Source: an uncultured Collinsella sp. (GTDB lineage Bacteria; Actinomycetota; Coriobacteriia; Coriobacteriales; Coriobacteriaceae). From it: DNA of 33,225 bases. A program made the translations under genes and the position numbers. The stretch covers positions 1 through 33,225 of the forward strand of contig CATYIV010000024.1 of the NCBI GenBank assembly GCA_958407465.1, in the 5' to 3' direction. The notes below the pieces were generated by a model, which saw only the letters and a program-made list of their open reading frames with translations, had not been told where the DNA came from and ran no database searches. Positions 1-8,773 of the stretch are shown here, piece by piece. The stretch's first letter is position 1. Each line of letters begins with the position of its first letter.

Positions 1-38
1 GGGTAGCTAAAATAGCCCCGTCCCAAATTGACTACCCC
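1..38 (+). repeat. REP-like palindrome, copy 1
   Basis: Imperfect palindrome with outer arms GGGTAGCTAA and TTGACTACCC around an asymmetric core that contains GCCCCGTCCCAA. The same core and arms recur at 934-966, 1030-1058 (degenerate), 26742-26779 and, inverted, 26652-26689. It lies just downstream of the transposase gene that ends at 83, as expected of a REP sequence next to its RAYT gene. The left boundary is the window edge, so it may extend further. Confidence 0.85.
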
Positions 39-70
39 GGATGTCCGGTTTGCCCGCCGCAACAAAACTC

Positions 71-86
71 TGTCCCAAATAGCTAC
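71..86 (+). repeat. Partial REP-like copy (right half only)
   Basis: TGTCCCAAATAGCTAC matches the right half of the palindrome (GTCCCAAATTAGCTAC) with one base missing. The left arm is not recognisable upstream. It overlaps the stop codon of the transposase gene (CTA at 83-85 on the plus strand). Confidence 0.65.
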
Positions 87-832
87 TGATCGAGCTTGAC
101 CTTCTGAATCGTGCAGTGACCGATGCCCGTGAGGCGCACGATCTGCTTTATCGAAAAGCCCTCGTTTTTGAGCGTACGGATGTAGTTGTCGCGCACGGCT
201 TTAGGCAAATCTTTAAGGTGGTGAGGCTCATACGGTTTAAGGAGAGCCTGTGCAAACTCCAGTGCATCTATGTCGCTCACATGAGCGCCGTCACGGAAGC
301 AATATCGATTCGGTTCTCCCGAGGTACTGAAAGCAAAAAATCTCTGAGAATCTCCGAGCAAACCTAGCACACATTCAGTCATACAAATACCCGGGTATCC
401 CATATATTCGCTAAAACTGCTCCAACGATATAGTGAAGCAGTCCCAATCCTGGCTTTCGCAGGATTATCGTGAATATATCTCACACAGTTGAGCAGCTGA
501 TCATCGTTAAGAATCGGCACGCTCTTAAATCGATCCTGAAAAACTGGTCCCTTCCGTCCGGTTTTCGCGTTGAAATACATCGCATATGCAGTCGTAACAG
601 AGTGCATGCAATCGCTCAGGTGAACATGTTCATCATCTAGCAACAAGTGAATATGGTTGTCCATAAGGCACCAAGCAATGATATTGACGTCGTATTTTCG
701 GCATTTCGAGGCAAGCAACCGAATCAAATATATCCGATCATCGGCATCCTCAAATATCAGCTGACCACCACAGCCCTTTTGGACGACATGGTAATAGCCG
801 TAAACAGAGATTTCCCGCGCGGTCCGAGTCAT
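83..832 (-). CDS. REP-associated tyrosine transposase (RAYT, Y1_Tnp/IS200-like HUH nuclease)
   Basis: Single-strand endonuclease of the Y1 HUH family. RAYTs are usually single-copy domesticated transposases thought to mobilise REP/REPIN palindromes. With the chosen start it is 249 aa. The metal-binding HUH motif is seen as MDNHIHLLL (His-60 and His-62), and the candidate catalytic tyrosine is Tyr-119 in VRYIHDNP, a typical RAYT context. The C-terminal 40 residues (FSIKQIVRLTGIG) look like a helix-turn-helix. The start is the ATG at 830-832: GAGGAGG lies 8 bases upstream and the protein then begins MTRTAREIS, as in relatives; the frame is open to 892 but has no better start. Base composition is visibly more AT-rich than the neighbouring genes, which suggests transfer. 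It is flanked by palindromes at 1-38, 71-86, 934-966 and 1030-1058, and its stop codon lies inside one of them. The family assignment is secure; current activity is unknown. Confidence 0.93.
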   Translation of the reverse strand: MTRTAREISVYGYYHVVQKGCGGQLIFEDADDRIYLIRLLASKCRKYDVNIIAWCLMDNHIHLLLDDEHVHLSDCMHSVTTAYAMYFNAKTGRKGPVFQDRFKSVPILNDDQLLNCVRYIHDNPAKARIGTASLYRWSSFSEYMGYPGICMTECVLGLLGDSQRFFAFSTSGEPNRYCFRDGAHVSDIDALEFAQALLKPYEPHHLKDLPKAVRDNYIRTLKNEGFSIKQIVRLTGIGHCTIQKVKLDQ

Positions 833-933
833 ACGCATCTCCTCCTCTACAGATAACAAATACGTTACCCGAGTCGGAAAGCTAAATATCACGCAATGAA
901 CCGCAACTCGCTTCTATCGGCGAACGGTAGGTA

Positions 934-966
934 GTAGCTAAAAAAGCCCCGTCCCAAATTAGCTAC
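934..966 (+). repeat. REP-like palindrome, copy 3
   Basis: GTAGCTAA and TTAGCTAC arms form a perfect 8-bp outer stem around AAAAGCCCCGTCCCAA. It is upstream of the RAYT gene, in the same orientation as the copy at 1-38, so the transposase gene is bracketed by direct copies. Confidence 0.85.
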
Positions 967-969
967 TTT

Positions 970-1013
970 GGGCAAAAAGAAAGGCGGGCAGCTGCGGAAA
1001 ACCGCAACTGCCC
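970..1013 (-). terminator. Rho-independent terminator after rsfS
   Basis: On the minus strand GGGCAG-T-TGCGG pairs with CCGCA-G-CTGCCC around a TTTT loop (986-1013; one internal mismatch), followed by a T-rich tail CGCCTTTCTTTTT. It lies 45 bases beyond the rsfS stop and would end the obgE-nadD-yqeK-rsfS transcript before the RAYT gene. Confidence 0.75.
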
Positions 1014-1029
1014 GGCGATATGCGTGAGG

Positions 1030-1058
1030 GTAGCTAAACCCCGTCTCAAATGAGCTAC
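1030..1058 (+). repeat. REP-like palindrome, copy 4 (degenerate)
   Basis: GTAGCTAA-ACCCCGTCTCAAA-TGAGCTAC: a shortened variant of the palindrome with changes in the core (GTCTCAAA instead of GTCCCAAA). Its right arm abuts the rsfS stop codon at 1058-1060. Confidence 0.75.
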
Positions 1059-1513
1059 TAGAGGAGATTGAGGGGGAGCTGGGGGGCGTCTCCCCAGAGT
1101 TTCTCGAGGCGGTAGAAGTCGCGGGCTTCGGGAGTGAAGACGTGGACGACAACCGAACCGTAGTCCATGAGCATCCAAGTCTTCTGCTCGCGGCCCTCGA
1201 TGGAGAACGGATGCTCGCCGCAAGCCTCGGCGACCTTCTCCTCAATCTCGTCGACGATCGAATCAACCTGGCGGTTGTTGGTGCCGGTAGCAAGGACAAA
1301 GTAGTCGCACACATCGGAAAGCTCAGTCAGGTCGAGCACCTGAACGTCCTCGCCCTTCTTGTCGTAGGCGGCCTGCGCGGCGGCGCGGGCGACATCCTCG
1401 GCGGCGACACCGCTCGCGGACAGCGAGGCGGCGGTGCGGTCGGACGTGGCGGCGAAGCTCTTGTGCTCCACATCCTTGAGAATCTGCTCGTCAGTCATGG
1501 TCTCGTCGGCCAT
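1058..1513 (-). CDS. rsfS: Ribosomal silencing factor RsfS (YbeB/Iojap family)
   Basis: RsfS binds ribosomal protein L14 on the 50S subunit and blocks subunit joining when nutrients are short. The 151-aa product carries the RsfS domain at about residues 42-148. Family signatures visible are DVQVLDLTELSDVCDYFVLATG (split here: DVQVLDL, then LSDVCDYFVLATG), GREQKTWMLMDYGSVVVHVF and FYRLEKLWGDAP. About 40 residues before the domain are extra and low in conservation. The ATG at 1511-1513 has AAAGAGG six bases upstream; a second ATG five codons later is less well placed. It is the last gene of the obgE-nadD-yqeK-rsfS run, 28 bases after yqeK, an order common in Gram-positive bacteria. The stop codon touches a REP-like palindrome. 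Confidence 0.95.
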   Translation of the reverse strand: MADETMTDEQILKDVEHKSFAATSDRTAASLSASGVAAEDVARAAAQAAYDKKGEDVQVLDLTELSDVCDYFVLATGTNNRQVDSIVDEIEEKVAEACGEHPFSIEGREQKTWMLMDYGSVVVHVFTPEARDFYRLEKLWGDAPQLPLNLL

Positions 1514-1541
1514 GGAATACCTCTTTCTAGACGCACCCGAG

Positions 1542-2150
1542 CTAGCGTAGCTGGGCGTAATGGTTGTAAATCGTAATAGCCGTGGGATAAAGATAACGCC
1601 CGGACTGGATCACATAGACCAAACCCTGCGCAAAACAGGAGAAGAACAACTCATCGAGCGTCGACTCCCCCACCATCTTGCGCAGCGCGTGGGCATAATC
1701 GCCGTGGCGGTTGGGCTCGATGGCATCGGCCACAAAGACCACCATATCGAGCGGCGTCATGTCGCAAGCTCCCACGGTGTGACGGTCGACAGCCTGAAAG
1801 ACCGCCGGCGACAGCCCGGGAAAAAGCTGCGGAAGCTCATAGGCGGCAACTGGGCCATGCAGCAGCGGTGTCGCGGCCGAAGGAGAGCCGGCAACCTTGA
1901 TGCCATAGTGAAGCGCGCGGGCCACGAGCTCGTCATCGGAAAGCACCTTGTCCCAGTCGTGGATCAAGCCGGCGGCAGCGGCATCAAAGCGGTCAACGCC
2001 GTAGACCTCGGCCAGATGAAGTGCGGTCTCGGCAACACCCAGCGAATGCACATAGCGCTTGCGCTTATCCTTCATGCGAACATCGAGCAGCTCTTGAATG
2101 CGCTTGAGCAGTGCGCGCTCATCGCCCTCAAACTGATCCTCTACCGACAA
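1542..2150 (-). CDS. yqeK: YqeK-type HD-domain hydrolase (symmetrical Ap4A hydrolase)
   Basis: HD-superfamily metal-dependent phosphohydrolase. The YqeK family is known to cleave diadenosine tetraphosphate symmetrically to two ADP. The 202-aa protein shows the expected ligands: His-35 in YVHSLGV, His-64/Asp-65 in LIHDWDK, His-98 in HGPVAA, His-124 in DRHTVG and Asp-142 in the family signature VADAIEPNR (141-148). The start is TTG at 2148-2150 with a GGGGG-type site about six bases upstream; no ATG lies near the family's normal N terminus. It sits 12 bases after nadD and 28 before rsfS, the classical nadD-yqeK-rsfS order, so it is probably translated from the obgE transcript. Confidence 0.92.
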   Translation of the reverse strand: MSVEDQFEGDERALLKRIQELLDVRMKDKRKRYVHSLGVAETALHLAEVYGVDRFDAAAAGLIHDWDKVLSDDELVARALHYGIKVAGSPSAATPLLHGPVAAYELPQLFPGLSPAVFQAVDRHTVGACDMTPLDMVVFVADAIEPNRHGDYAHALRKMVGESTLDELFFSCFAQGLVYVIQSGRYLYPTAITIYNHYAQLR

Positions 2151-2162
2151 CGTAGACCCCCA

Positions 2163-2840
2163 TCACTCAAAATCTTCTTGGCCCAAATCGGCATATAGCC
2201 TGCGTTTGCGAATGTAGCCGAGCACGGACTCGCTCGTAAGATAGCGCACGCTCATGCCGCGGGCAACTCGCTTACGAATGTTCGTCGAGCTGATCGCCAG
2301 CGCCGGAATCTGAATATAGCGCACGTCGAACGGCAGCCCCGACTCTTTGATTCGGGCACGCGCTGTATCGATATCAAAGCCCGGTCGTGTCGCCGCAATA
2401 AAGGTAGCAAGCTCAGCGATTCGTTCGGCATCATGCCAGGTCACGATATCGATAATCGCATCGGCGCCCGTAATAAAGTAGAGCTTTACCTGCGGCGGGT
2501 AAAAGTCGCGAAGGGCATGAAGCGTATCAGCCGTATAGGTTACGCCCGGGCGGTCGATCTCGAACCGGCTCGCCAAAAAGGCCGGGTTCGCGGCGGTGGC
2601 GAGGACCGTCATGGCATAACGATCCTCGGCAGGCGTCACCGGCTTGTCAAGCTTAAAGGCAGGCGTGCCCGCCGGCATAAAGAGCACGGCATCCAAGTCG
2701 AGGGACTCACGCGCCTGCTCAGCGGTCACCAGGTGCCCGTAATGGATGGGATCAAAGGTGCCACCCATAATGCCGAGCCTAAACTCCTGCCCGTCCTCTA
2801 GAGGAAGCTCGGGCAGACCGATTCCACCGCGCAGCGACAT
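2163..2840 (-). CDS. nadD: Nicotinate-nucleotide adenylyltransferase
   Basis: Transfers AMP from ATP to nicotinate mononucleotide, giving deamido-NAD in NAD biosynthesis. The 225-aa protein has the nucleotidyltransferase motif GIMGGTFDPIHYGH (23-36), FITGAD at 122-127 and the second ATP-binding motif ISSTNIRKR (183-191). A 20-residue N-terminal extension precedes the usual start of the fold. The ATG at 2838-2840 has GAGGGCGAG upstream, which overlaps the end of obgE; only three bases separate the two genes, so translation is probably coupled. Confidence 0.96.
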   Translation of the reverse strand: MSLRGGIGLPELPLEDGQEFRLGIMGGTFDPIHYGHLVTAEQARESLDLDAVLFMPAGTPAFKLDKPVTPAEDRYAMTVLATAANPAFLASRFEIDRPGVTYTADTLHALRDFYPPQVKLYFITGADAIIDIVTWHDAERIAELATFIAATRPGFDIDTARARIKESGLPFDVRYIQIPALAISSTNIRKRVARGMSVRYLTSESVLGYIRKRRLYADLGQEDFE

Positions 2841-2843
2841 GGC

Positions 2844-4322
<1,479 letters not shown>

Positions 4323-4326
4323 CTAC

Positions 4327-4370
4327 AAAAAAGAGGGAGACCCTTGAATCCTAAAACTCAAGTGCCTCCC
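4327..4370 (-). terminator. Rho-independent terminator between rpmA and obgE
   Basis: On the minus strand GGGAG-GCAC-TTGA pairs with TCAA-GGGT-CTCCC (4335-4370, internal loop), followed by TCTTTTTTG. The tail runs directly into the obgE ribosome binding site (4319-4324). No convincing promoter was seen between rpmA and obgE, so the hairpin probably works as a partial terminator that lets some transcripts continue. Confidence 0.75.
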
Positions 4371-4395
4371 ACATATGTGCTCTATGAAGGGTGAA

Positions 4396-4653
4396 TTACG
4401 CGTTCGCGAGCGGGCGTACGCTGACCCTGTGCTTGATACCCTTGTGGAACTCAACGGTACCGTCGACCAGCGCGAACAGCGTGTCGTCCTTACCACGGCC
4501 AACGTTCTCACCCGGGTGGATGTGCGTGCCGTGCTGACGGACGAGAATCGTGCCCGTGGTTACCGTCTGGCCGGCATAGCGCTTCGTGCCAAGGCGCTGA
4601 CCGCGGGAGTCACGGCCATTACGGGAGGAACCGAGTCCTTTTTTGTGTGCCAT
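4396..4653 (-). CDS. rpmA: 50S ribosomal protein bL27
   Basis: Component of the large subunit whose N terminus reaches the peptidyl transferase centre. The 85-aa protein begins directly with [16 protein letters not shown], so there is no cleavable N-terminal extension of the kind found in many Firmicutes. Other signatures are [16 protein letters not shown] and [16 protein letters not shown]. It lies 33 bases after rplU and shares its promoter; a terminator follows 25 bases past the stop. Confidence 0.98.
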   Translation of the reverse strand: MAHKKGLGSSRNGRDSRGQRLGTKRYAGQTVTTGTILVRQHGTHIHPGENVGRGKDDTLFALVDGTVEFHKGIKHRVSVRPLANA

Positions 4654-4686
4654 TGTGTATACCTACTCTTTCGTTACGAGTGTAAT

Positions 4687-5061
4687 CTACTCGGCGACGG
4701 GAGCCTCGGCAACAGCCTCGGCCTCTGCCTTGACAGCCTTCTTGGCGCGGGACGTAGCCTGGACCTTCACGATCTTCAGCTTGGTGAGCTGCTGACGGTG
4801 ACCCTTCAGACGACGATAGCGCTTACGCTTGTGGAACTTGAAGACCAGCTGCTTCTCGCCCTTGAACTGCTCAACGATCTGAGCGGTAACCTTGGCCTTG
4901 GCCAGCTTGTCGGGATCGGTGACGATCTTCTTACCATCGTTGAGGAAGATAACCGGCAGGGTGACCTTGTCGCCCTCATTGCCCTCGATCTTCTCGACGG
5001 TGATGACATCGTCGGTGGCGACCTTGTACTGCTTGCCGCCCGTGTTAACGATTGCGTACAT
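4687..5061 (-). CDS. rplU: 50S ribosomal protein bL21
   Basis: Large-subunit protein that binds 23S rRNA, with bL20 as neighbour on the ribosome. The 124-aa product starts MYAIVNTGGKQYKV, the canonical N terminus. The ATG at 5059-5061 was chosen over one seven codons upstream because GAAGG stands 10 bases before it. The domain ends near KRRYRRLKGHRQQLT-type residues, then KIVKV, followed by an alanine/glutamate-rich tail of about 20 residues. A strong promoter lies at 5104-5132. Confidence 0.98.
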   Translation of the reverse strand: MYAIVNTGGKQYKVATDDVITVEKIEGNEGDKVTLPVIFLNDGKKIVTDPDKLAKAKVTAQIVEQFKGEKQLVFKFHKRKRYRRLKGHRQQLTKLKIVKVQATSRAKKAVKAEAEAVAEAPVAE

Positions 5062-5103
5062 GTTTACTTGCCCTTCATGCATCAGTTAGTGCAACAGCCG
5101 AAT

Positions 5104-5132
5104 ATAGTAGCAGGCGAAAATACCCCCGTCAA
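5104..5132 (-). promoter_or_regulatory. Promoter of rplU-rpmA
   Basis: Read on the minus strand: -35 TTGACG (5127-5132), 17-base spacer, -10 TACTAT (5104-5109). The -35 box overlaps the stop codon of the upstream DUF2344 gene, so the ribosomal protein genes can be transcribed independently of the radical SAM genes. Confidence 0.8.
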
Positions 5133-5941
5133 CGAGTATGTGGAGCAAATCCACAAGTTCGCACAGGTATGGGGCTGACGAGTCGGCCCTCGTCGTCCTC
5201 GCATGCTTGATTCTGACGCTCGACATCGTAGGAGCAGATGGTCACGAGGTCTTGCATACCGGTGGAAACAATAGGTGCATCCACGCCCGGGGTCAAGCCC
5301 TGCAACAAAACATCAGCAGCAGAAAGCAAAATTTCCGGACGCATAGAGCCCTCGTTGTCGGCATGGGTGTCGAGCATGAGAACCAAATGGTCCGGGCGCT
5401 CCCCCGCCGTGAGCTCATAGCCAACGAGCGTGTGATCCAAATCCAAGCGCTTGCTCTTTTTGCCGCGCGCGTAGTCGATGCCATGATCCGCGCGCAGCGT
5501 GTCGATCGCACGACGCACCTCGTCGGCGCTTACGGGCGCCTCGGGATCCAGGTGTAAGTCGATGCGATACGACAGGCGCGTGAGCTGCGCCGTCAATGCC
5601 GGCGTGCGCACGTCGATGTACGCCGCCTCGATGGGCGCCAGATCGGCCGGAGACGCCGCAGCCAGGCGCTCAAACGCCTCGTCGAGCGCCACGAACTCGG
5701 TCATAAACAGGTCATACCACTCGCAGGTCGACGACGTACCAACCGGTAGCGCCGAAGAGAAGCCCACGCGCATGTGCGGAGAGAAGCCCTGCGTGACGGC
5801 ATAGGGAAGTCCCGCACGGCGCACGATGCGCTCAATGGTATGGATCACTTCGAGATGGCCCAGGTACTTAAGGCGATCGCGCTTGCCATAGCGAACACGA
5901 AGTCTAAAGAGCGTGGGGTTGTCGGTCAGGCGCTCACTCAT
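5129..5941 (-). CDS. DUF2344 protein (TIGR03936, radical-SAM-linked)
   Basis: 270-aa protein of the DUF2344 family, whose function is not established; it is known mainly as the partner, or C-terminal fusion part, of a B12-binding radical SAM protein. The N terminus FRLRVRYGKRDRLKYLGHLE and the segment LPYAVTQGFSPHMRVGFSSALPVG carry the family hallmarks (each shown only in part: KYLGHLE, QGFSPHMRVGF). No transmembrane segment is visible. Its ATG overlaps the stop of the radical SAM gene by four bases (ATGA), so the two are translationally coupled. In many genomes an RNase E/G gene stands between this gene and rplU; here rplU follows directly. Confidence 0.9.
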   Translation of the reverse strand: MSERLTDNPTLFRLRVRYGKRDRLKYLGHLEVIHTIERIVRRAGLPYAVTQGFSPHMRVGFSSALPVGTSSTCEWYDLFMTEFVALDEAFERLAAASPADLAPIEAAYIDVRTPALTAQLTRLSYRIDLHLDPEAPVSADEVRRAIDTLRADHGIDYARGKKSKRLDLDHTLVGYELTAGERPDHLVLMLDTHADNEGSMRPEILLSAADVLLQGLTPGVDAPIVSTGMQDLVTICSYDVERQNQACEDDEGRLVSPIPVRTCGFAPHTR

Positions 5942-7815
5942 GCGCGATCACCCATCAATACATTCTTGGCGTGGAGCGTGGGGCAGATCCCGCAGCCGGT
6001 GCACGACGTGCGGGTGCAGTCGGGAGTCGTGACGCCCTCGAGCGAGCGACGGTACTCGCGCTCGAGGAAGCCGCGCGTGCAGCCGGGGCTCACGTGCTCC
6101 CACGGCAGGCGCCAGTCCAACTCGTAGGGCAGGTGCACGAGCTCATTGAGGTCGATGCCGTTTTTGGCAGCAGCTTCCTTCCAGTTATCGAGCGAGAAAT
6201 GCTCTACCCAGGCGTCAAAGCGAGAGCCCGAGCGCCAAGCGTCGATTATGACGGGCGTCATGTCACGACCGGCGCGGGACAGCGCAGCCTCGATGAGCGA
6301 GGTCTCGGCATCGTGGTAATGAACGCGGACGGCACGGTTGCGAACGCTCGTGATGAGCAGCTTCTGGCGACGCTTGACGTCGTCGTAGTCGAGCTGCGGG
6401 CACCACTGGAACGGCGTGGCAGCCTTGGGGATAAAGACCGAAACCGAGATCGACACCGAGATCGAGCCGCGACGAGCCTTGGGCACCACGGAACGACCGA
6501 GCTCCAGCACGTGATCGGCCAGATTGGCGATGGCCACGATGTCCTCGTCGCGCTCGCCGGGAAGGCCCATCATAAAGTAGAGCTTCATGCGGTTCCAACC
6601 GGCCTCGAAGGCCGCCTTGGCCGCACGGTCCAGGTCCTCCTCGGTCACGTTCTTGTTAATGATGTCGCGCATGCGCTGGCTGCCGGCCTCGGGCGCGAAC
6701 GTCAGTCCGCCCTTCTTTTCGCCGGCGACCGACTCGGCCATATCCACGCCAAACGAATCCAGGCGCTGCGACGGAATAGACACGCGAATACCCGTATCCT
6801 CCAGGCGACGGTTGAGCCTGCCGAGCACATCGCGAATGCAGGAGTGGTCGGTCGTGGAGAGCGAGGTCAGCGACACCTCGTCATAGCCGGTCTTTTCCAG
6901 ACCCTGAATCACCGACGAGACGATCTGGTCGGCCGAGCGCTCACGCACCGGGCGATACGTCATGCCGGCCTGGCAAAAACGACAGCCGCGGGCGCAGCCG
7001 CGCAGGATCTCGATAGACAGGCGGTCGTGGACCAGCTGCGCATAGGGCACGCACGACTGCGACAGCGGATTCGTGGCGCCGAAATCCTCGACGACGCGCT
7101 TGTAGACCACGGTCGGCGCATCCTTGCCCTCACGCGGCACGGTGTAGCCATGCGGCGAGCAGGGCTCGTCGTGACAAACCTCATAGAGCGACGGCACGTA
7201 GTTGCCGGCAATGGATGCAAGCTGCTCGACAATCTGCGCGCGCGGGACTCCTTCGTCACGCAGACGGCGATGCAGCTGGCAGGTCTCGAGCAGCGATTCC
7301 TCGCCCTCGCCGATGAGGATAACATCGAAGAAGGCCGCGTACGGCTCGGGGTTGTACACCGAGGGGCCGCCGGCGATGATAATGGGGTCGTCCTCGGTGC
7401 GGTCAGCCGCTAACAGCGGAATACCAGCGAGGTCGAGTGCCTCGAGGAAGTTCGTCACCGCCATCTCGTGCGGCACATGCAGGCCGACGATATCAAACGA
7501 AGCGACCGGCGCTGCACCCTCGAGCGACAGCAGCGGAATGCCTGCCTCGCGCATGGCGTCACCCATATCGGGCCACGGCACATAGCCGCGCTCGCAGGAG
7601 ATGCCCTCGGCCTGGTTAAGGATGTTGTAGAGGATGGCGATGCCCTGGTTGGGCAGACCGACCTCGTACACATCCGGGTAGATCAGACAACAACGGTAAT
7701 CGGCATCGGCCTTGGAAAGCGTGCCCCACTCGTGATCGATATAGCGACTCGGCTTCTCGACCTTGGCGAGCAACGGCTCAATTAAATGAAAACAGTCTTG
7801 GTATGCAACGCGCAA
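5938..7815 (-). CDS. B12-binding domain radical SAM protein (TIGR03960 family)
   Basis: 625-aa protein with a B12-binding-like N-terminal half (about 40-200, including IIIAGGPSVYNPEP and IGEGEE) and a radical SAM core. The [4Fe-4S] cysteines are Cys-274, Cys-278 and Cys-281 in RGCARGCRFCQAG. GLPGERDED lies further along the core. The C terminus has an extra cysteine cluster, TSCTGCGICP, that could hold a second cluster. The substrate is unknown; a role in RNA or ribosomal protein modification is often suggested from its constant linkage to rplU and RNase E/G, but that is inference. The start is TTG at 7813-7815 with AGGGG seven bases upstream. It overlaps the DUF2344 gene by four bases. Confidence 0.92.
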   Translation of the reverse strand: MRVAYQDCFHLIEPLLAKVEKPSRYIDHEWGTLSKADADYRCCLIYPDVYEVGLPNQGIAILYNILNQAEGISCERGYVPWPDMGDAMREAGIPLLSLEGAAPVASFDIVGLHVPHEMAVTNFLEALDLAGIPLLAADRTEDDPIIIAGGPSVYNPEPYAAFFDVILIGEGEESLLETCQLHRRLRDEGVPRAQIVEQLASIAGNYVPSLYEVCHDEPCSPHGYTVPREGKDAPTVVYKRVVEDFGATNPLSQSCVPYAQLVHDRLSIEILRGCARGCRFCQAGMTYRPVRERSADQIVSSVIQGLEKTGYDEVSLTSLSTTDHSCIRDVLGRLNRRLEDTGIRVSIPSQRLDSFGVDMAESVAGEKKGGLTFAPEAGSQRMRDIINKNVTEEDLDRAAKAAFEAGWNRMKLYFMMGLPGERDEDIVAIANLADHVLELGRSVVPKARRGSISVSISVSVFIPKAATPFQWCPQLDYDDVKRRQKLLITSVRNRAVRVHYHDAETSLIEAALSRAGRDMTPVIIDAWRSGSRFDAWVEHFSLDNWKEAAAKNGIDLNELVHLPYELDWRLPWEHVSPGCTRGFLEREYRRSLEGVTTPDCTRTSCTGCGICPTLHAKNVLMGDRA

Positions 7816-7825
7816 CGGAAAACCC

Positions 7826-8755
7826 CTAAGCAGCGAGATCTGATGCGTCCTGATAGGACGCCATAGGACGGGTAGCGCCCGCGACCGCAGTCACCAGATC
7901 GCGAACGCGGGAAAACGTGGCAGTGACCACCTCGTTAGCACGGCTGTAGTCGACATCGCGCTCGTAGAGCGAAACGAGCGCACGGCCCATGCCATAGGTG
8001 CCCGCGGCAGCAGCGAGCGCCTTGACGGCAAACCCAATATGCGGCGTCTGCTTGACGAGCGCGCGGGTGACCGCGCGGATCACAAGACCGCCGGCAAGCA
8101 CGCCCGCGACCTCGTAGCCGCGCTCAGGCTTAATGCCGCGTCCAAAGACGGCAGCGAGCTCAAAGAGCATGCCCACCTGCGCCAGCGCCATAACGGGATA
8201 ATCGGTGCCCGGCAAAAACACCAAAGCCCCGGTCGCCATATTGGTGAGCGCACACGAGGTGATGATACGATTGGCCGCCGCGATGCGCATGAAGGCAAAG
8301 TTCGCCGCAAAAGCCGTTTCCTTGTCGGTGCGATCGAGAATCCAGCGGGCAAGCGTCTCGAGCAGATACGTCTTATCGGTTGCCGCCACCACACCGAGCA
8401 TGGGCGTGGACTCCTCGATAAACGGCACCTCCACAGCAGACTCGGCAAGCACGCACACGGGCGCGCCGGCAATCACGAGCTCCTGCACGGCACTCTCCAA
8501 GCGGTCGGAACCACACGAGAGCACCAGCACCACATCGGTATCGGTCTTTGGAGCAATTCGCTCCTCCCCCAGACGCTCGACGCGCACAATGCCCGAGGTC
8601 GTCTGCGGCACAAAGGCGTCACGCACCGTCTCGGCCAGAAAGCGCGAGGCGGACGAATCCAGATAGACCGAGACGCGCACCGGCGTATCGGAATCCTTCT
8701 TAACGGACGCGCCCATCTTAAAAGCGCGGGTCAGCTTATCTACGGGAATTTTCAT
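7826..8755 (-). CDS. DUF697-like protein, function unknown
   Basis: 309-aa protein. The C-terminal half (about 150-265) resembles DUF697: alternating alanine/glycine-rich helices such as MALAQVGMLFELAAVFG, VAGVLAGGLVIRAV and ALAAAAGTYGMGRAL, that could be amphipathic or membrane-associated. The N-terminal half (about 27-125) has an alternating strand/helix pattern (VVLVLSCGSD, PVCVLAES) but lacks a P-loop, so it is not a GTPase by itself. The ATG at 8753-8755 has GGAGGGG six bases upstream. It lies 18 bases after rodA and 10 before the radical SAM gene, so it links the cell-wall cluster to the next group. The family call rests on pattern recognition only. Confidence 0.6.
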   Translation of the reverse strand: MKIPVDKLTRAFKMGASVKKDSDTPVRVSVYLDSSASRFLAETVRDAFVPQTTSGIVRVERLGEERIAPKTDTDVVLVLSCGSDRLESAVQELVIAGAPVCVLAESAVEVPFIEESTPMLGVVAATDKTYLLETLARWILDRTDKETAFAANFAFMRIAAANRIITSCALTNMATGALVFLPGTDYPVMALAQVGMLFELAAVFGRGIKPERGYEVAGVLAGGLVIRAVTRALVKQTPHIGFAVKALAAAAGTYGMGRALVSLYERDVDYSRANEVVTATFSRVRDLVTAVAGATRPMASYQDASDLAA

Positions 8756-8773
8756 AGCAAACCCCTCCAGCGG

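Noticed and set aside
1..1060. Composite transposon or IS element with the palindromes as terminal repeats
   Set aside because: The copies are direct, differ in length, are found far away without a transposase, and no target duplication is visible. A REP/RAYT arrangement explains them better.
5971..7413. 480-residue open frame on the plus strand opposite the radical SAM gene
   Set aside because: Antisense shadow; the minus-strand frame has clear radical SAM motifs.
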